Notes: a model not told the origin generated them from the letters alone. Shown: positions 33,801 through 45,676, counted from the first letter of the stretch. The stretch is DNA of 64,000 nucleotides from Lactarius indigo (GCA_025766275.1 JAFKAC010000003.1:2790001-2854000), one strand, 5' to 3'. Numbers and translations: made by a program.

Positions 33801-35885
33801 CCTCGAACACCATCATATCGGGAAGAACTTCTGAGATCCACTTTTGAAGACACCATGTCAAGGATTAAAGGGGCGATGCAAACAAAGCCCCAGCGGAGCA
33901 CACCAGAGGTTGAGCAGCACACCGACCGTGCAACGGCGAGTGGCGCTTCACACTCTTCAGACCAACCACGGCACAGAAGGGGAGCTTCCCCGTCTTCGCG
34001 GTCGCATCCTCCACGGGGGCTCCACCCTGAGGAACCATTCACTACAGCAACAGAACTAGGTGATGATTTACAAGTGGGCCAACCGCATCGCGTACAGTTA
34101 CCCTCTGCTTCACGCGTTCTAGAACCATTGTCGAAGAAGGAGCAAGCTAATCTAAGGAAGGCAATACCACCACTGCGGTGGGAGATCTTTTCTTGGGACC
34201 CCCCGGTTGAGGGTACATCAAATAATGACTACTCAGTCAATGACGTGCTCTTCCGCAAGCCTCCGCCGCTAAAGGGTCAACCTCGTTTCATTGTAAATCT
34301 GCCGTCCTCTGGGTCGTATCTCGTTAGGCGCAATACACCGGTGACTCCTAAAGTACACCTTCCTTCAAAACCACTTGTCAATAAAACCGTGGCAGCTTCT
34401 GGTGCGTTTGGTCGTCCCCGGGTAGCAGACGATCACTCGACCTGGAGGAGGACATTGCCTCCAATCTCAGATCAGGTTGAGTCCGTAGTTAACAGTGAAG
34501 AACTAGTCACTCGCAGTGGCTCTTCACCTCCCGATACGGAGAAGACCGACGATGTTGTACCTAGCCCTGAGACGGAGCCCTCGTCGTCGGTACATTTATC
34601 AAACAAGAGAGCGGAACCCAAGATGCCCGCGGGCGCTAGCGTAGCATTCTATCGCGAATCGAACTCAGTCCCTTCGGTCAATTTCATCGTATCGAGCGAA
34701 CTGGAGGGCGCACAACAGTCTGATGTGCCTGCGGTGCTACCAAAAGAAGAGCACTCGCCTACAGCGCAAGCCTTTGGTGATTCTGTTGGACGTGACAGTG
34801 TTAATGCACTGGCCGCTCCTCATGACAAAAGCTCAGATGGTTCGGTGGGTTTGATTAGTGCGCTTAGTCAGGATGTTTTCTAAACGCAGGGAATGGACAG
34901 TCCGACACACCATTGACGCCGCCGAGCTCGACCAGTTGGGCGAAAAGCCTGGTGAAGGAATCGCCCGTACGACAACCAGATCCCGAACAGCTCAAATTAT
35001 TATGGTCACAGACGTCGGAGAAGGCCGATGTTCCCGCAGTGAACTCGCTCGAGGGCATCGCTGATGACTTACCATCTGTGCCGTTCACGTTCCAAGAGGT
35101 CAAGTCGGAAGACGGCGAAACACCGCCCCCAACAGTGTCGAATGGCTCTGGTCCCCTCGCGAATGTCTTTGCACGAGGTAACCCGAGCATTCCAACAGGT
35201 GCCACCTCCACCCGCGGGCTCCACCACTCGCAAGGCGTCTCCCCAATCACCCGTAGTACAGCCCTCTACCTCGGGGTCAGTCCGGCATCCGACGTATCCT
35301 CCGCACGCGCAGCAGGTGCACTCTGCTGTTGGTGGCCCACAGTACACACAGTATCCCTCTCCGATGCTAAGCCACTCGCCAGCCCCGACACTGATGTTCC
35401 CGCACCCTATGGCGCCAAACCACATGATAGGCGGACCGTCGGCGCAATATCACCATCAACCGATGTGGATCCACATGCCCCCCCCTCCTCCCGGCACGCA
35501 GACACCCGCAGGGGTCGTGCGGCCGCTGCCCTCGCCATACCCTACGCACGCGCAATACATGCCATACCCCTCACCCACCGCATACGCCACATCGCAGGCT
35601 GGGCCTCCCGGGCCTCAGCCGCAGCCGCCGAATGGCGGGCGTTCACGGCCATCAGCCGCCCCCGCAGGGATGAGCCCCGGTCTGTCACACGCGCGAGCGC
35701 CGGCGATGTATCAGAGCAGCCCAGTCCTCATGCACCCGCAAGTCATGCACGTGCAGCCGTCGTACGCCGGTACAATGCCTGCAGGTCGCGGTGTGCCCAT
35801 GCAGCCGTCGCATCCGACGCCGGCACCGCACCCTGGTGGGTACACGCCTACAGCGCATGCATCTTACGCGCGTCCCCCGTGGTGA
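30863..35885 (+). CDS. Very long disordered protein with BAT2/PRRC2-like N-terminal segment
   Basis: A roughly 1,500-aa protein starts MDTIDPQAQDTIISNG. The early segment, KKFSAFNINKKFMEKN, then SRLITTKLTKLPSS and TGTGWTRPSS, QLPHVGKVIQPQPRG, KPAWRNVKQGG and EFPTAAEVAQG, resembles the BAT2/PRRC2 N-terminal domain. An acidic block follows (HHWDEMEEDNDDFLEGVIEF). A long charged coiled coil (AAERAKIRRQLEEEEREKER, to about 32970) also recalls PRRC2. The rest is Ser/Pro-rich, with PDPEQLKLLWSQTSEKADVP and RMSLHEVTRAFQQVP as islands. The C-terminus is Pro/Tyr/His-rich (YPTHAQYMPYPSPTAYAT) and ends HASYARPPW. PRRC2 proteins bind RNA and translation factors; the role here is inference. Several junctions are uncertain, especially near 35130 where the frame changes. 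Confidence 0.65.
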
Positions 35886-36141
35886 TGAACCACAGTACAC
35901 CACCCCGAATTTCGGTTAAAATGCAGTGAACGTGTTTTTTTTTGGTCAAAAAGAGATACTGTTTACGGAATGCGAAGAGCTCCCCCAATTTTTTTCTTCT
36001 TCACTTTTCTTTTCTCGCTGTTGTTACCTCACATTGTATCCTTTTGTTCCGGCATAATTCACCGCACTGCTCGCGCACACCTACACACTCTATTGCGAGA
36101 TATATCCCATTCAATTATTAGGCGATAATGCAGATAAGGGT
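35886..36141. other. Intergenic between convergent genes
   Basis: About 250 bp between two 3' ends, with T-rich tracts near 35936 and 35990. No gene seen. Confidence 0.5.
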
Positions 36142-37906
36142 CTAAGAGGTGGCGAGCTGTACAGCGCGTTCCGCGGCATCATCCAAGCCATCGAAAGGAA
36201 TGATTTTGAGACCTGACTGACGAATCATTCTGAAAGATTGATTGATTGTGAGCAAGGTTAATTCGTCCGGGGACAACGGAGAAACAATTAATCACTCTTT
36301 TGCCTCGACTTCTTTGGTGCCTTTGAGACGGACGACCAAGGGAACTGTCAGGGCGAGTTCCTTTGTTGCCTTTATGACGCCTTCGGCGATGTAGTCGCAG
36401 CGCATGATGCCCGCCAAAGATATTGATGAATATGCTCTTCACTTTGGGATCCGCGAGAAGAATCTCAAACGCCTTCTTGACCGTCTCAGGGGTAGCCCCA
36501 CTGTGTTTCGTGTCAGATGTATGGGCTACCGATCGGGTTTGGAATAACGTTTACCCTCCGACGTCCAAGAAATTGGCGGGCTGGCCACCGTGTAAGGAAA
36601 GAACGTCCATGGTGGCCATCGCCAGACCGGCACCGTTGACGAGGCAGCCGATGTTACCGTCGAGTTTGATAAAGTTCAGATTGGCCTTTTGCGCCTCCAC
36701 CTCGGAGGGTTCCTCCTGCGAAATGTCGCGAAGTTGAAAAACGTCCTGCTGACGGAACTCGGCGTTGTCGTCAAAGCCAAACTTGGCGTCCATGCTATAC
36801 AAAAGGGCCGTCAGTCTATCACACCGCCACAACAACAACAACAAAAAGACACGGGACCAGAGAACGGCGCCATCAGTGGTCTCAGCAAGGGGGTTGATCT
36901 CGATTTGTGTTGCATCCTTCTCCTTGAAAATCTTGTAAAGGTTGATAAAGATGTCGGCCGCCTCATTCGTCGCCTTGTCCGACGAAAATCCGAGCTTCTT
37001 GGCCACGTCGAGGGCTGCGCCTTTGGTGAGCCCAGTCGCAAATGGTATCGGCGTGGTGATGATGGCGTTCGGGTCCTTCGCCGCGACCTCTTCAATATTC
37101 ATTCCGCCCTGGTTCGACGCAACAAGGACGACGCCTTGTGATGCGCGGTCGTTCAGAACTGCGACGTAGTACTCGTGCGACGGCTGGCGGAGCTCTGCCA
37201 GCATGACCTGACAACAACCTGTCATATTCCGATGACGCACATCCGCTTTCGTGGCTGCCTTACCGCATTGCATACACGGCCACCAGCACCCGTCTGTTTC
37301 GTGATGAGACTCGAGCCGATCATCTGGCCAGCTAACTTCTCTGCATCCTCGGCGCTGTTCCACAGGTAAGCACCCAAGACGGAACGTTGGCGTTAGAACC
37401 TACGTCTTGACGACGTGTACCCCACCCTGAAGACCGTTGGAGAATTTGCCCTTTCCACGACCGCCCGCGAGCACTTGGGCCTTGATCACAGCACCCTTCC
37501 CACCTACAAGGCGCGGCCTCAGATAAACGGCGCGCTACACAAACTCCGACCGACGTACCAGAGACCTTGTTGAAAGCCTCGACGGCTTCTTTGGGTGATT
37601 TTGCGGCAATGCCCTGGGGGGTCGGAACACCATACTGGGTGCGGAATCAGATGCCGAACGACGAAGAGAAGGCGGTCAACGTACGGAGTTGAGAAGATTC
37701 ACGGATTGGTATTCGTGTATGGAGAGGAAGCGCCTCTGACCCGCAGATGCGGCCTGGGAGCAGAAGGCAGGTAAGCTGACTAGGTTAAGGTGGTGGATCG
37801 AGCCGACGACTTGCTCGAGCGAAAGAACCTGCTTTCCGGAGAGAGGCAAGCATACTTGTTGGCTGGTAGAGTTGTCGGTAGTCTTCGGAAAGGCGAATGG
37901 ACCCAT
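36142..37906 (-). CDS. LSC2: Succinyl-CoA ligase beta subunit, mitochondrial (TCA cycle)
   Basis: The enzyme interconverts succinyl-CoA and succinate with substrate-level phosphorylation in the matrix. The mature start is [17 protein letters not shown], followed by [12 protein letters not shown], then [19 protein letters not shown] (ATP-grasp nucleotide loop). Further blocks are [60 protein letters not shown] (metal/nucleotide residues), [60 protein letters not shown] and [20 protein letters not shown]. The protein ends ERAVQLATS. Length about 420 aa, normal for the family. The first exon is uncertain: ATG 37906 gives a short leader that is not a strong presequence. ADP or GDP preference cannot be read. 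Confidence 0.92.
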
Positions 37907-38323
37907 GTCAACCTCGCTTAGTCATCATTTTATGTACTTGCCGCTTTTGCTCGACCGTGACAATCAAATCAGAACGACGACGACGGTCTGGTGTAACCTT
38001 GGCACCCTTTCCTGTCTCTCAGCCCCCAGGTTCTTTATTCGGGGTGCGACGAGTTCTGTGAAATTATTATCTCGCGTTGAGTGAGGGTGGTTTCTTTCGC
38101 TTAGTGGACCGCCCATAATTATGTAGAGAGACATCAGACACGTAGATAAATCCGAACGATCCGGAAATGGGTGCGAGTCGGAAGGCCTCGTTCTTACCAT
38201 GCGACTTGCAAATTTATCCGACTGCCACCTATCCACGCTAGCACCAACGCATACGTGACGGAATATTTGTCGACGTGCGATTCTCTATTTAATCCACCCG
38301 TAAGCACTCGTTCGGTCCCAATA
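37907..38323. promoter_or_regulatory. Divergent intergenic region, LSC2 and DinB-like gene
   Basis: About 417 bp between oppositely directed starts. No further open frame with support was found. It must contain both promoters. Confidence 0.45.
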
Positions 38324-39210
38324 ATGCAGTCTGCCACTGTCGGGCGCTTACCATCTGGTCAATCTTCTGCCGTTCTCCCTACAGAGAACGGCACTCAACA
38401 TTCACAGGACGAGATGAAGAAGAATTTGGAACAGCTTCTCGAAGTTGGCACCACCATCCTGAGCCAAGCTCTGGACCTGTTGAACAACTCACTCACAACC
38501 GATGACCAACTAATTATTCACTCTCAGTACATGCCTGGTTCGACCATCGGTATGACTAAAACTAGCTATCCGCTTGCATCAACACTGACGCTTACAAGGC
38601 AAGCATCTTCGTCACGCACGAGACCACTTTGCTCTCCTGCTTGACTGCGTGTCTCGACCACAACCATACGCGCTTTCCTATGACGTACGGTCCAGGAACA
38701 CTCCCATGGAGACTAGCCGAGAAGCTGCGCGAACTGCTATCGAAGACACGATAGCCCAATTGAAGCAAGTCGTACTCGGCGTTTCGTTGGACGCGCCACT
38801 CACGTTGCACGCCGTCACGCCGTATTCCCAAACGATGCAAAGCACCTTCGGTCGTGAGGTACTGTATAACAACACGACTAAAACAAAAAGGGATCTGAAA
38901 AATAGGATCTGACGTTCGCTCTCTCTCTTCTGCAGCTTTGGTTCGCGGGGTTACACGCCGTTCATCATTGGTCGATGGTACGGTATTGGGCTTTATTTTC
39001 CTGTTCCGAGGCTGATATGTTCCGCTGCCGGCGGCGGCAGATCCGCGTCATCGCAGGAGAACAGGTCAGTCGGCGGCCTCGACTGAACCATTTGATCCTT
39101 CGTAATTTTCGTTTTTCCAGGGCATCGAGCTTGACAAGTCCTTTGGTTTCGCACCTTCGACGCTTGTTCATCAAGGCACGGAAGCCAGTTTGGGGAAAGC
39201 AAAGATATAA
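38324..39210 (+). CDS. DinB-like (four-helix bundle) protein
   Basis: The start ATG 38324 gives MQSATVGRLPSGQSSAVLPT. The first helix is KNLEQLLEVGTTILSQALDL, then QLIIHSQYMPGSTIG. The second exon has KHLRHARDHFALLLDCV, the next HHWSMVRVIAGEQ, and the last GIELDKSFGFAPSTLVHQGT, ending SLGKAKI. The histidines in H-x3-DHF and HHWSM fit the metal-binding triad of DinB/YfiT-type bundles, and the YDVRSRNTPMETSREAART segment is typical of fungal members. Length is about 235 aa. The fungal DinB-like proteins have no assigned substrate. It is divergent from LSC2 and lies about 500 bp upstream of the HDAC gene. Confidence 0.7.
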
Positions 39211-39727
39211 AACTTCATGTCATCGGTGTGACGACTGCATGCGTATCGGCTGTCTCTAATTCACAGGAAATTTCGAGACCACTGCACCACACACAGCAGG
39301 TGGTCTGCAATAGCACGGATTGTTTTTACCATGTTGGGGCATTTCGACTGCGAGCGAGGGAGTCAAATGAAATCGTGTCTTGTGTCATAAAGTATTTGTG
39401 CGAGACGCAATACCCCAATACCGTGTGTGAGGGTGCCTGATAGCATACAACCCAGAAAGTGGGCCATCATAAGGTGGCACCTTAGCCCGAAACTACCTGC
39501 AGACCTAAGGTGTTTCGATCGCCCGCACAATGCGAGGTTGAGTTTGCCTGTGGAAGTAGGCCGACAAGAATGGAGGCAGAAAGACTGTTCACCACAAATG
39601 ATTGTCCGAATTGATTTTATGTTATCAAGCGCTTGTGTCTCGCGGGGACGCATGCCCTCGGCTCCCGCCGAGCAACGCAGTACAAGTACAACCACCCTGA
39701 CGTGCTGTTTATCTTTTAGTCTTGATA
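39211..39727. other. Intergenic, upstream of histone deacetylase
   Basis: About 0.5 kb without a supported gene. Open frames on both strands here overlap each other and have no motif. It probably holds the DinB-like 3' UTR and the HDAC promoter. Confidence 0.5.
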
Positions 39728-42057
39728 ATGCCCGGAGAATTATTCGAGATAGATGGCGAGAGGAAGAAGCGTGTGGTATGTCCCGACCTTTTTTTTTCTT
39801 TACTAAGTTTTGATTGTTGCCTGTTCACATTGTCATTTACGTGCACAGTGTTATTTCTTCGACTCTGACGTCGGAGGATTTCACTATGGTCCTGGACACC
39901 CGTATGTTCCAGTTCTCTATGGTTATGAAATAATCTAATACTTTTGTGTTGGTCTAGGATGAAGCCTACCCGGATCCGCATGTGCCATTCTTTGGTAATG
40001 AACTATGGTCTCTACAAGAGGATGGAGATATTCGTAAGTGAACCTGACAGTCAAAGCCCCTTGGCCACTCTTGTAATCGCGGATGCTCGCATTTTGAACT
40101 GATCGAGTACTTATCCATTGCAGCGCGCGAAGCCCGCCACAAAGCGCGAGATGACGCAGTTTCACTCCGACGACTACATTGAGTTTCTCAGCAAAATCAC
40201 GCCAAGCAACATGGGAAATTTCGTCAAAGAACAGCACAAGTGTCAGTTCCATCTCTTGCAACGCTCGCTTGTTTATTTCTGGCTGAATGCAAATGATATT
40301 GCGCAGGTAACGTCGGTGACGACTGCCCGGTGTTCGACGGGTTATTCGACTATTGTGCAATATCGGCCGGGGGGTCCATGGGTCAGCCTTGGTTGCTTGA
40401 GTATCTATGAAGCATTCTTACACCTGCACAGAGGGTGCTGCCAGACTCAGTCGAGACAAGTGTGACATCGCCGTAAACTGGGCAGGCGGTTTGCATCACG
40501 CGAAGAAGGGCGAGGCCAGCGGCTTCTGCTATGTAAACGGTACATCTCCTCTGACTTTCTCCTTTTCGAATGGCTTTGACCCTGACCCTTTTTTCTTCTT
40601 AAGACATTGTTCTGGGCATTCTAGAATTGCTACGGTGGGTTCTCTGTGAATTCTATTATAAATGTCCTAATTCTCTAATCCCCGACTAGATATCACTCGA
40701 GAGTGTTATACATAGATATTGATGTTCATCATGGCGACGGTGTTGAAGAGGCGTTCTACACGACAGATCGTGTAATGACGGTCAGCTTCCATAAATACGG
40801 GGAGTACTTTCCCGGTACTGGGGAACTCAGGGTTGGTCCATTCACAAAACCAAGTTCTCGGGTCCGCCTCTGAAACTTGACTGTAGGACATTGGCATCGG
40901 CAAAGGGAAATTTTACTCTCTTAATTTCCCACTTCGAGATGGAATCAATGACGAAAACTACAAGAGCGTCTTCGAACCTGTGCGTTTCATCGTCGATTTG
41001 ACCATGCCAGGGATTCATCTGGTCATTGCAGGTCATACGGCAAGTTATGGAATCTTACGACCCTGCGGCTGTCGTTCTGCAATGCGGAACTGACTCACTC
41101 GCGGGTGACAAGCTAGGTTGCCTAAACCTGTCCATGCGAGGTGAGCGTGTGCCACCGTTGGATTGGGACCTAGTCTAACATTAACCTCAAGGGCATGCGA
41201 ACTGCGTAAAGTTTGTCAAGTCTTTCGATAGGCCCTTACTTCTACTCGGGGGTGGTGGATATACCATGCGGAACGTGAGTCGCGCGTGGGCTTACGAGAC
41301 CGGGCTGGCGACGGGTGTTGAGCTTGGGCGAGGTAACGTGCATTCCCATGAGTAAGGCACGGTCTAACTTTTTTCTAGACATCCCCGTGAACGAATACTA
41401 CGAGTACTTCGGACCCGACTATCAGCTGGACGTCAAGTCATCGAACACTGAGGACTTGAATACACCTGCGTACCTTGAACGTGTCAAGAATATTGTTATG
41501 GAACACCTCAGGCACGTCGGTGGTCCTCCCAGCGTCCAGATGACAGGTAACTTACCGTGCACTACGTACGGTCTTTGAGTGATCATTTATAATGGAACAA
41601 TCCAGACGTCCCAGAGTTACCGATAGATGCACAAATGGCGGACATGAACCAGGACGAGGACATGATCGACCCAGATGAGCGACGCCCGCAGCGATTGCTC
41701 GATCAACGAATACAGGCTGATGGGGAGCTCTCGGATTCAGACGACGAGGGGGAGGGTGGGCGGCGAGACCACGCGTCTCATCGCGGCTCGCCGAGCAGCA
41801 ACGGAAGCCAGTCAGTGGGTCACAAGTTCGGCATGGGCGTGGGCATCATGACCGCACCCACCGCTTCGACGCACGGCGCAGGTCCCAGCGGTCACACAAC
41901 GCTTCCACCTTCAGGACTCGCCCCTATGGACATAGACCAGGGATCATCGTCGAACGACATCTCTGCCCAGCCAAGTGCTGGCGGAGGAGAGTCGCCTAGT
42001 TACAATGAGCTCAAACCGGAGGAAATTGCCGTTTCAGATTCGAGAAACGGTAGATAG
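39728..42057 (+). CDS. RPD3: Class I histone deacetylase, Rpd3-type
   Basis: Rpd3-type enzymes are zinc-dependent lysine deacetylases in the Sin3/Rpd3 co-repressors. Start ATG 39728 gives [16 protein letters not shown], joined to [18 protein letters not shown]. Then come [40 protein letters not shown] and [15 protein letters not shown]. The active site is intact: [20 protein letters not shown] (His-His dyad), [20 protein letters not shown] (zinc Asp and His), [20 protein letters not shown] (second zinc Asp) and [17 protein letters not shown] (catalytic Tyr). The core ends at [17 protein letters not shown] and VQMT, followed by an acidic, disordered C-terminus ([19 protein letters not shown]) ending VSDSRNGR. 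About ten short introns; about 590 aa. The sequence is closer to Rpd3 than to Hos2. Confidence 0.94.
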
Positions 42058-42225
42058 TGCTGACGCCGATCGCGCTCTCTTTCGCATTCCTTCCAATTCA
42101 ATCATAGTCCATTAGCTCTCACGACACAGTGGGTACGCGTACGTGGTTTATTAGTGACACAACTATGGAACCATTAGGGCAAGAGATTAACCAAACCGCG
42201 TAACTTCCGCAAACCCGCCCTCTTG

Positions 42226-43387
42226 TTAAAACTCCTCGACCTCGATAGAGAAGCCGCATTCGTGACATACTTGGACATCGACACCATCTTCGTTGGTGGC
42301 GGTCTCACCGAATTCATGCTTATGCTCTGCGTCCTTCCGCTTTTGCCAGACACCTTCTCGAGTTCGTTTACGCAATTCCCGAACTCCCTGTTCGAATTTT
42401 TTCTTTTTCTTCTTTTCCTTCTCTGCTGTCCGTTTCTTCCATTCCGCGTCCAGTTCTTCTGGCGAACCCCATTTTTTCCAAGCGAATTCCTCGACCTGGT
42501 ACCGGCAATAGAGCATCATGTTCGCGAACGTCGACTTGTGTGGATTGGCCTTTAGCATGTGTGGTAGTAGTTCCTCGTCTCTCAGCTCGGCTGTGCTTCA
42601 TCAAAATGCTGTGAAGAGGGTCGAAGCGGGTATGCACTCACAGTCAGTTAAGAGGTAGTCCTGACGATGGGCACCCACCCACAATAAGTCATCTATACGC
42701 GTAGAAGTAGTAAACGAGTCATCCCTCACTCACCTCCTTGCACTCTGTCTTTGTCAAAAGACTGTATTTCTCGACATTGTCGTTCTTGCACTTGTCGCAT
42801 ACAAGACATCTGAATACCTTCCGATACGTTTGGTCTATATCCATCGAGCCACAGTCGTGGCATTTGGGGTTTCTGCTCGGGTCAAGGTAAATGGCTACGG
42901 GCTTTGGTTAGAGAGGCAGCCAAGACTATGATTATGACGAACGAACGAGGGTCGATATTCTGCATCGCCCTTTGCCTCTCGCGTTCCCTCTCCTTGGTTT
43001 TGAGATCATCGTCTGCCTCTTTATCGTCCTCAACCAGGAAGCCGCCCTTCGAGTTGACCATCTTCGATAGATCATAGTCAAAGTATTTCCCGAGACGCGA
43101 ATCCCTCTGCAGTTTACCAGCAGGTGGGGGCTTCTTCGATGCAGCGGTCGGCGAGCCGCCAGAGACTGCCAAGACGACGGGCCTCTTGCCGTTGGCATTG
43201 CGCACTGAGGACGCGACGGCGGACGCGTCCTTCTCTCGTTGTCTGGCTTTGGCTGGATGGGTTACGCGTCAAGCAAAGGGGTGGCCATCTCAGAATATCA
43301 TGCATTCGCGGTAGTACCTCTCAAGCGATTCAACTCTACTTGTCTAACTTGTTCAGCATTTGGTCGTCGTGGTTCTGAGTCAGACAT
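42226..43387 (-). CDS. RAD14: XPA/Rad14 DNA damage-recognition protein
   Basis: XPA/Rad14 is the scaffold of nucleotide excision repair that verifies the lesion and recruits RPA and ERCC1. The start ATG 43387 gives MSDSEPRRPNAEQVRQVEL, spliced to KARQREKDASAVASSVR, a basic N-terminus. Then RLGKYFDYDLSKMVNSKGGF leads into the zinc finger PKCHDCGSMDIDQTYRKVF and RCLVCDKC (C-x2-C...C-x2-C), then YSLLTKTECKE. The DNA-binding part continues DYLLTDSELRDEE, LPHMLKANPHKSTFANMMLY and CRYQVEEFAWKKWGSPEELD, the typical XPA C-terminal domain, with the basic helix KKKKKKFEQGVRELRKRTRE. The end has an extra C-x2-C (VQVCHECGFSIEVEEF). Length about 310 aa. Confidence 0.92.
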
Positions 43388-43553
43388 TTGTTTCACGTGC
43401 TCGGTACAAGTGTTCGGCTACAAATGGTTCCCGTGATCCGTATTTCAAATTCGCACGTGATTACTCGACCACTCACCGACCGCAAGAACATCGTCGCAAA
43501 TGCCGATATAAAAGAGAAGGTTGACAGGTTGACCGACACACTGCCAACTAACA

Positions 43554-45006
43554 ATGGCCGACTCGGATCCGGTGGACCATAACCAGGCAGAACCTAGCGA
43601 CATCTCAGTTGCGCTGGACGTAGAGCAACTCGACCTTAATTTATATCGGTCGAGGAACCTGTCTACACCCTACGAAGCTCGGGGTGTCTTTGGAGGGCAG
43701 GTCATATCACAGGCCCTCGTTGCAGCGACAAAATGCGTCAAGCCCGAGTTTCTTTTACACGTGAGTCCTCCCTCACTACACCAATGACTTGACCCTAACC
43801 ATCCCTCTTGCCCGGCAGTCTCTGCATGTACGCTCCTCTTCTGGTGTAAGCACCAAAGCTAACCAACGCCACGGGATGCAAGGCCTATTTCATTCTTAGC
43901 GCGTCTGCTTCCGTGCCATTGCTCTATTATGTCGACCGACTGCGAGAAGGACGATCATACTCGACCCGCTCTGTGCGGGCTATGCAGGGCGGGCGGGTCG
44001 TCTTTGTCATGTTGTGTTCCTTCCAGGTACCGGAGATCTGGCAGCCGTCTCGCCATTGGCCTATGCCTCGGGTCCCTCGCCCGGAAGACTGTGAGAACGA
44101 GGTCGAATACATCAGGCGCATGGCAAGCCAGCCAAGCACGCCGGAGGAATATAGGACTCGGCTCTTGGGTCACGCAAAAGTGCGCTCCATTTTTCCGAGC
44201 CACGGATCGTTAAGCGGTAGATACGTTAGTCACGAGAGGAGAGTCCGATCTCTGTCAAACCTGCAGGCATTATCGCAAACGAGTCCGAGAGCCAGTCAAC
44301 GTACGCGTATTGGATGAAAGCCAAGATGGCAAAGCAGCACCCTACCGCCTTTCAGAAAGTCAGTCCCCCTTGTTCGTTTCGTTGTCCTTGATCTCATGCT
44401 CACTCCTGGTTAGTGTATACTAGCCTACATCACCGACCTCCATCTGTACTCAATCCAATCATTACTATTACTATTCTCCCTCATCGAATTCTTGCACAGG
44501 TTATCATCAGCGGTTCATACAGCTGGCATGAGGCGACATGCGCCACCTGGGCCCAAAGCCCTGGCCATGGCCGTGCGTCACGAACTATTTCGGGCCATCA
44601 GATACTGACATGCCTCTCAGTCAAGTCTAGATCACTCTCTGTGTTTTTATAAGTACGCCATCCCATTATGCTCGCAGTTCGAGCACTTAAGCTTCTGTCA
44701 GCAATGATTTTGATTGCGGTGATTGGCTGTTGTACCTCGTAAGTGCCGTCACTTTCCAGATTCGCGTCGAGGCTAACGGAAGACACAGATGACGTCTCCT
44801 GTAGCAGGTTTGGGGCGCGCCGTCGCTTCAGGACTCGTAAGTATCCACGCTGATCGGTAGACGCCGAAAGGAGTATTAATGCTCACGCCCTATAGCTATA
44901 TTCTGCGGATGGAACATTGTTGGCGACCGTGAATCAAGAAGGAGTGGTACGTGCCAATATACGCCGTCCCAGTGAGGAAACGCCGCGGGTCAAGGCGAAA
45001 ATGTGA
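43554..45006 (+). CDS. Acyl-CoA thioesterase II (TesB/PTE1-like), probably peroxisomal
   Basis: Double hot-dog thioesterases of this type hydrolyse acyl-CoAs, in fungi within peroxisomes during beta-oxidation. Start ATG 43554 (MADSDPVDHNQAEP). The first hot-dog has LDVEQLDLNLYRSRNL, then ARGVFGGQVISQALVAATKC and LLYYVDRLREGRSYSTRSVR with MQGGRVVFVMLCSFQ. The second has WMKAKMAKQHPTAFQK, AYITDLHLYS and SAVHTAGMRRHAPPGPKALA, then MASSLDHSLCFYNNDFDCGD, WLLYL and the core MTSPVAGLGRAVASGLLYSA. Catalytic Asp-His in SLDHS is present. The last residues are RVKAKM, whose final AKM fits the [SAC]-[KRH]-[LM] peroxisomal PTS1 pattern. About eight exons, about 345 aa. Confidence 0.9.
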
Positions 45007-45270
45007 CCTAATTGGCATGCGTGCCTGCAGGCACGAGGTAGAAACAGTACGCAGAACCGCCGAAGCGTTATTAGCCACGCATTGGCGACCCCTTCATATT
45101 CGTATTACTACAGATCAATCAAGTAGTCCGCCGTTGGCTCGCTGACGTGGGAATCGATATTTTCAACTTCTTTTGCGTGTTTTCTGACTCATTAACGAAA
45201 CGCTCAAGATGAAACGTATCCAGAATGCGAGGGTAGCGCAGACAGCAAGTACGGAGGATACATGGCACAC

Positions 45271-45676
45271 TCAGTTCTTCCGACGGTATGAGCTCCCTGA
45301 TGCAGAGAGATCTAAGCACGAAATAAGCTTAGAGTAAAGAACAGTGCGCACCCTCAGTGAGCCTCGCCCGACCACCCGTAGGCTGACACAGGACGCTGGA
45401 ACATGAGTTGCAAATGACAACGGTCTGCGCGTGAGAGAAGACAGTGGAAATGCTGAAGCAGCCTGTAAACACCCGTCAGGAATCTGCACCAGGTAGTTCA
45501 CGTGGCTTCAACACACCTGGGCATTTTACGTCCATGAAATAAGAGTTGGGGGATTGTACGAGACGCTTCAGTTTATGCCTCTTGGACTCGGCCTCGGCGG
45601 AGGGGTTGAGAAGATCGATGGCGAGAGGCTGCTACCGTGAGTTCGTTTAAAAGAAGAAGAAGAGGCCACAGACCAT
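45271..45676 (-). CDS. RPS27: Ribosomal protein eS27 (40S subunit)
   Basis: eS27 is a zinc-ribbon protein of the small ribosomal subunit. Four exons total 252 nt (83 aa): exon 1 is only the ATG (45674-45676). A 45-nt intron (45629-45673) is followed by exon 2 (45517-45628: [20 protein letters not shown] and [18 protein letters not shown]), exon 3 (45352-45462: [20 protein letters not shown] and [17 protein letters not shown]) and exon 4 (45271-45296: SSYRRKN). The zinc ribbon uses C-x2-C twice. All exon lengths add up in phase, which fixes the start although the first exon has just the start codon. Convergent with the thioesterase gene. Confidence 0.95.

Noticed and set aside
33518..34042. 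174-codon minus-strand frame
   Set aside because: Antisense of the long PRRC2-like exon; no motifs and poor composition.
34913..35929. Full 338-codon plus frame as one coding exon
   Set aside because: Only its first part (to about 35130) looks real; beyond that the neighbouring frame carries the sensible Pro/Tyr/His-rich protein ending at 35885.
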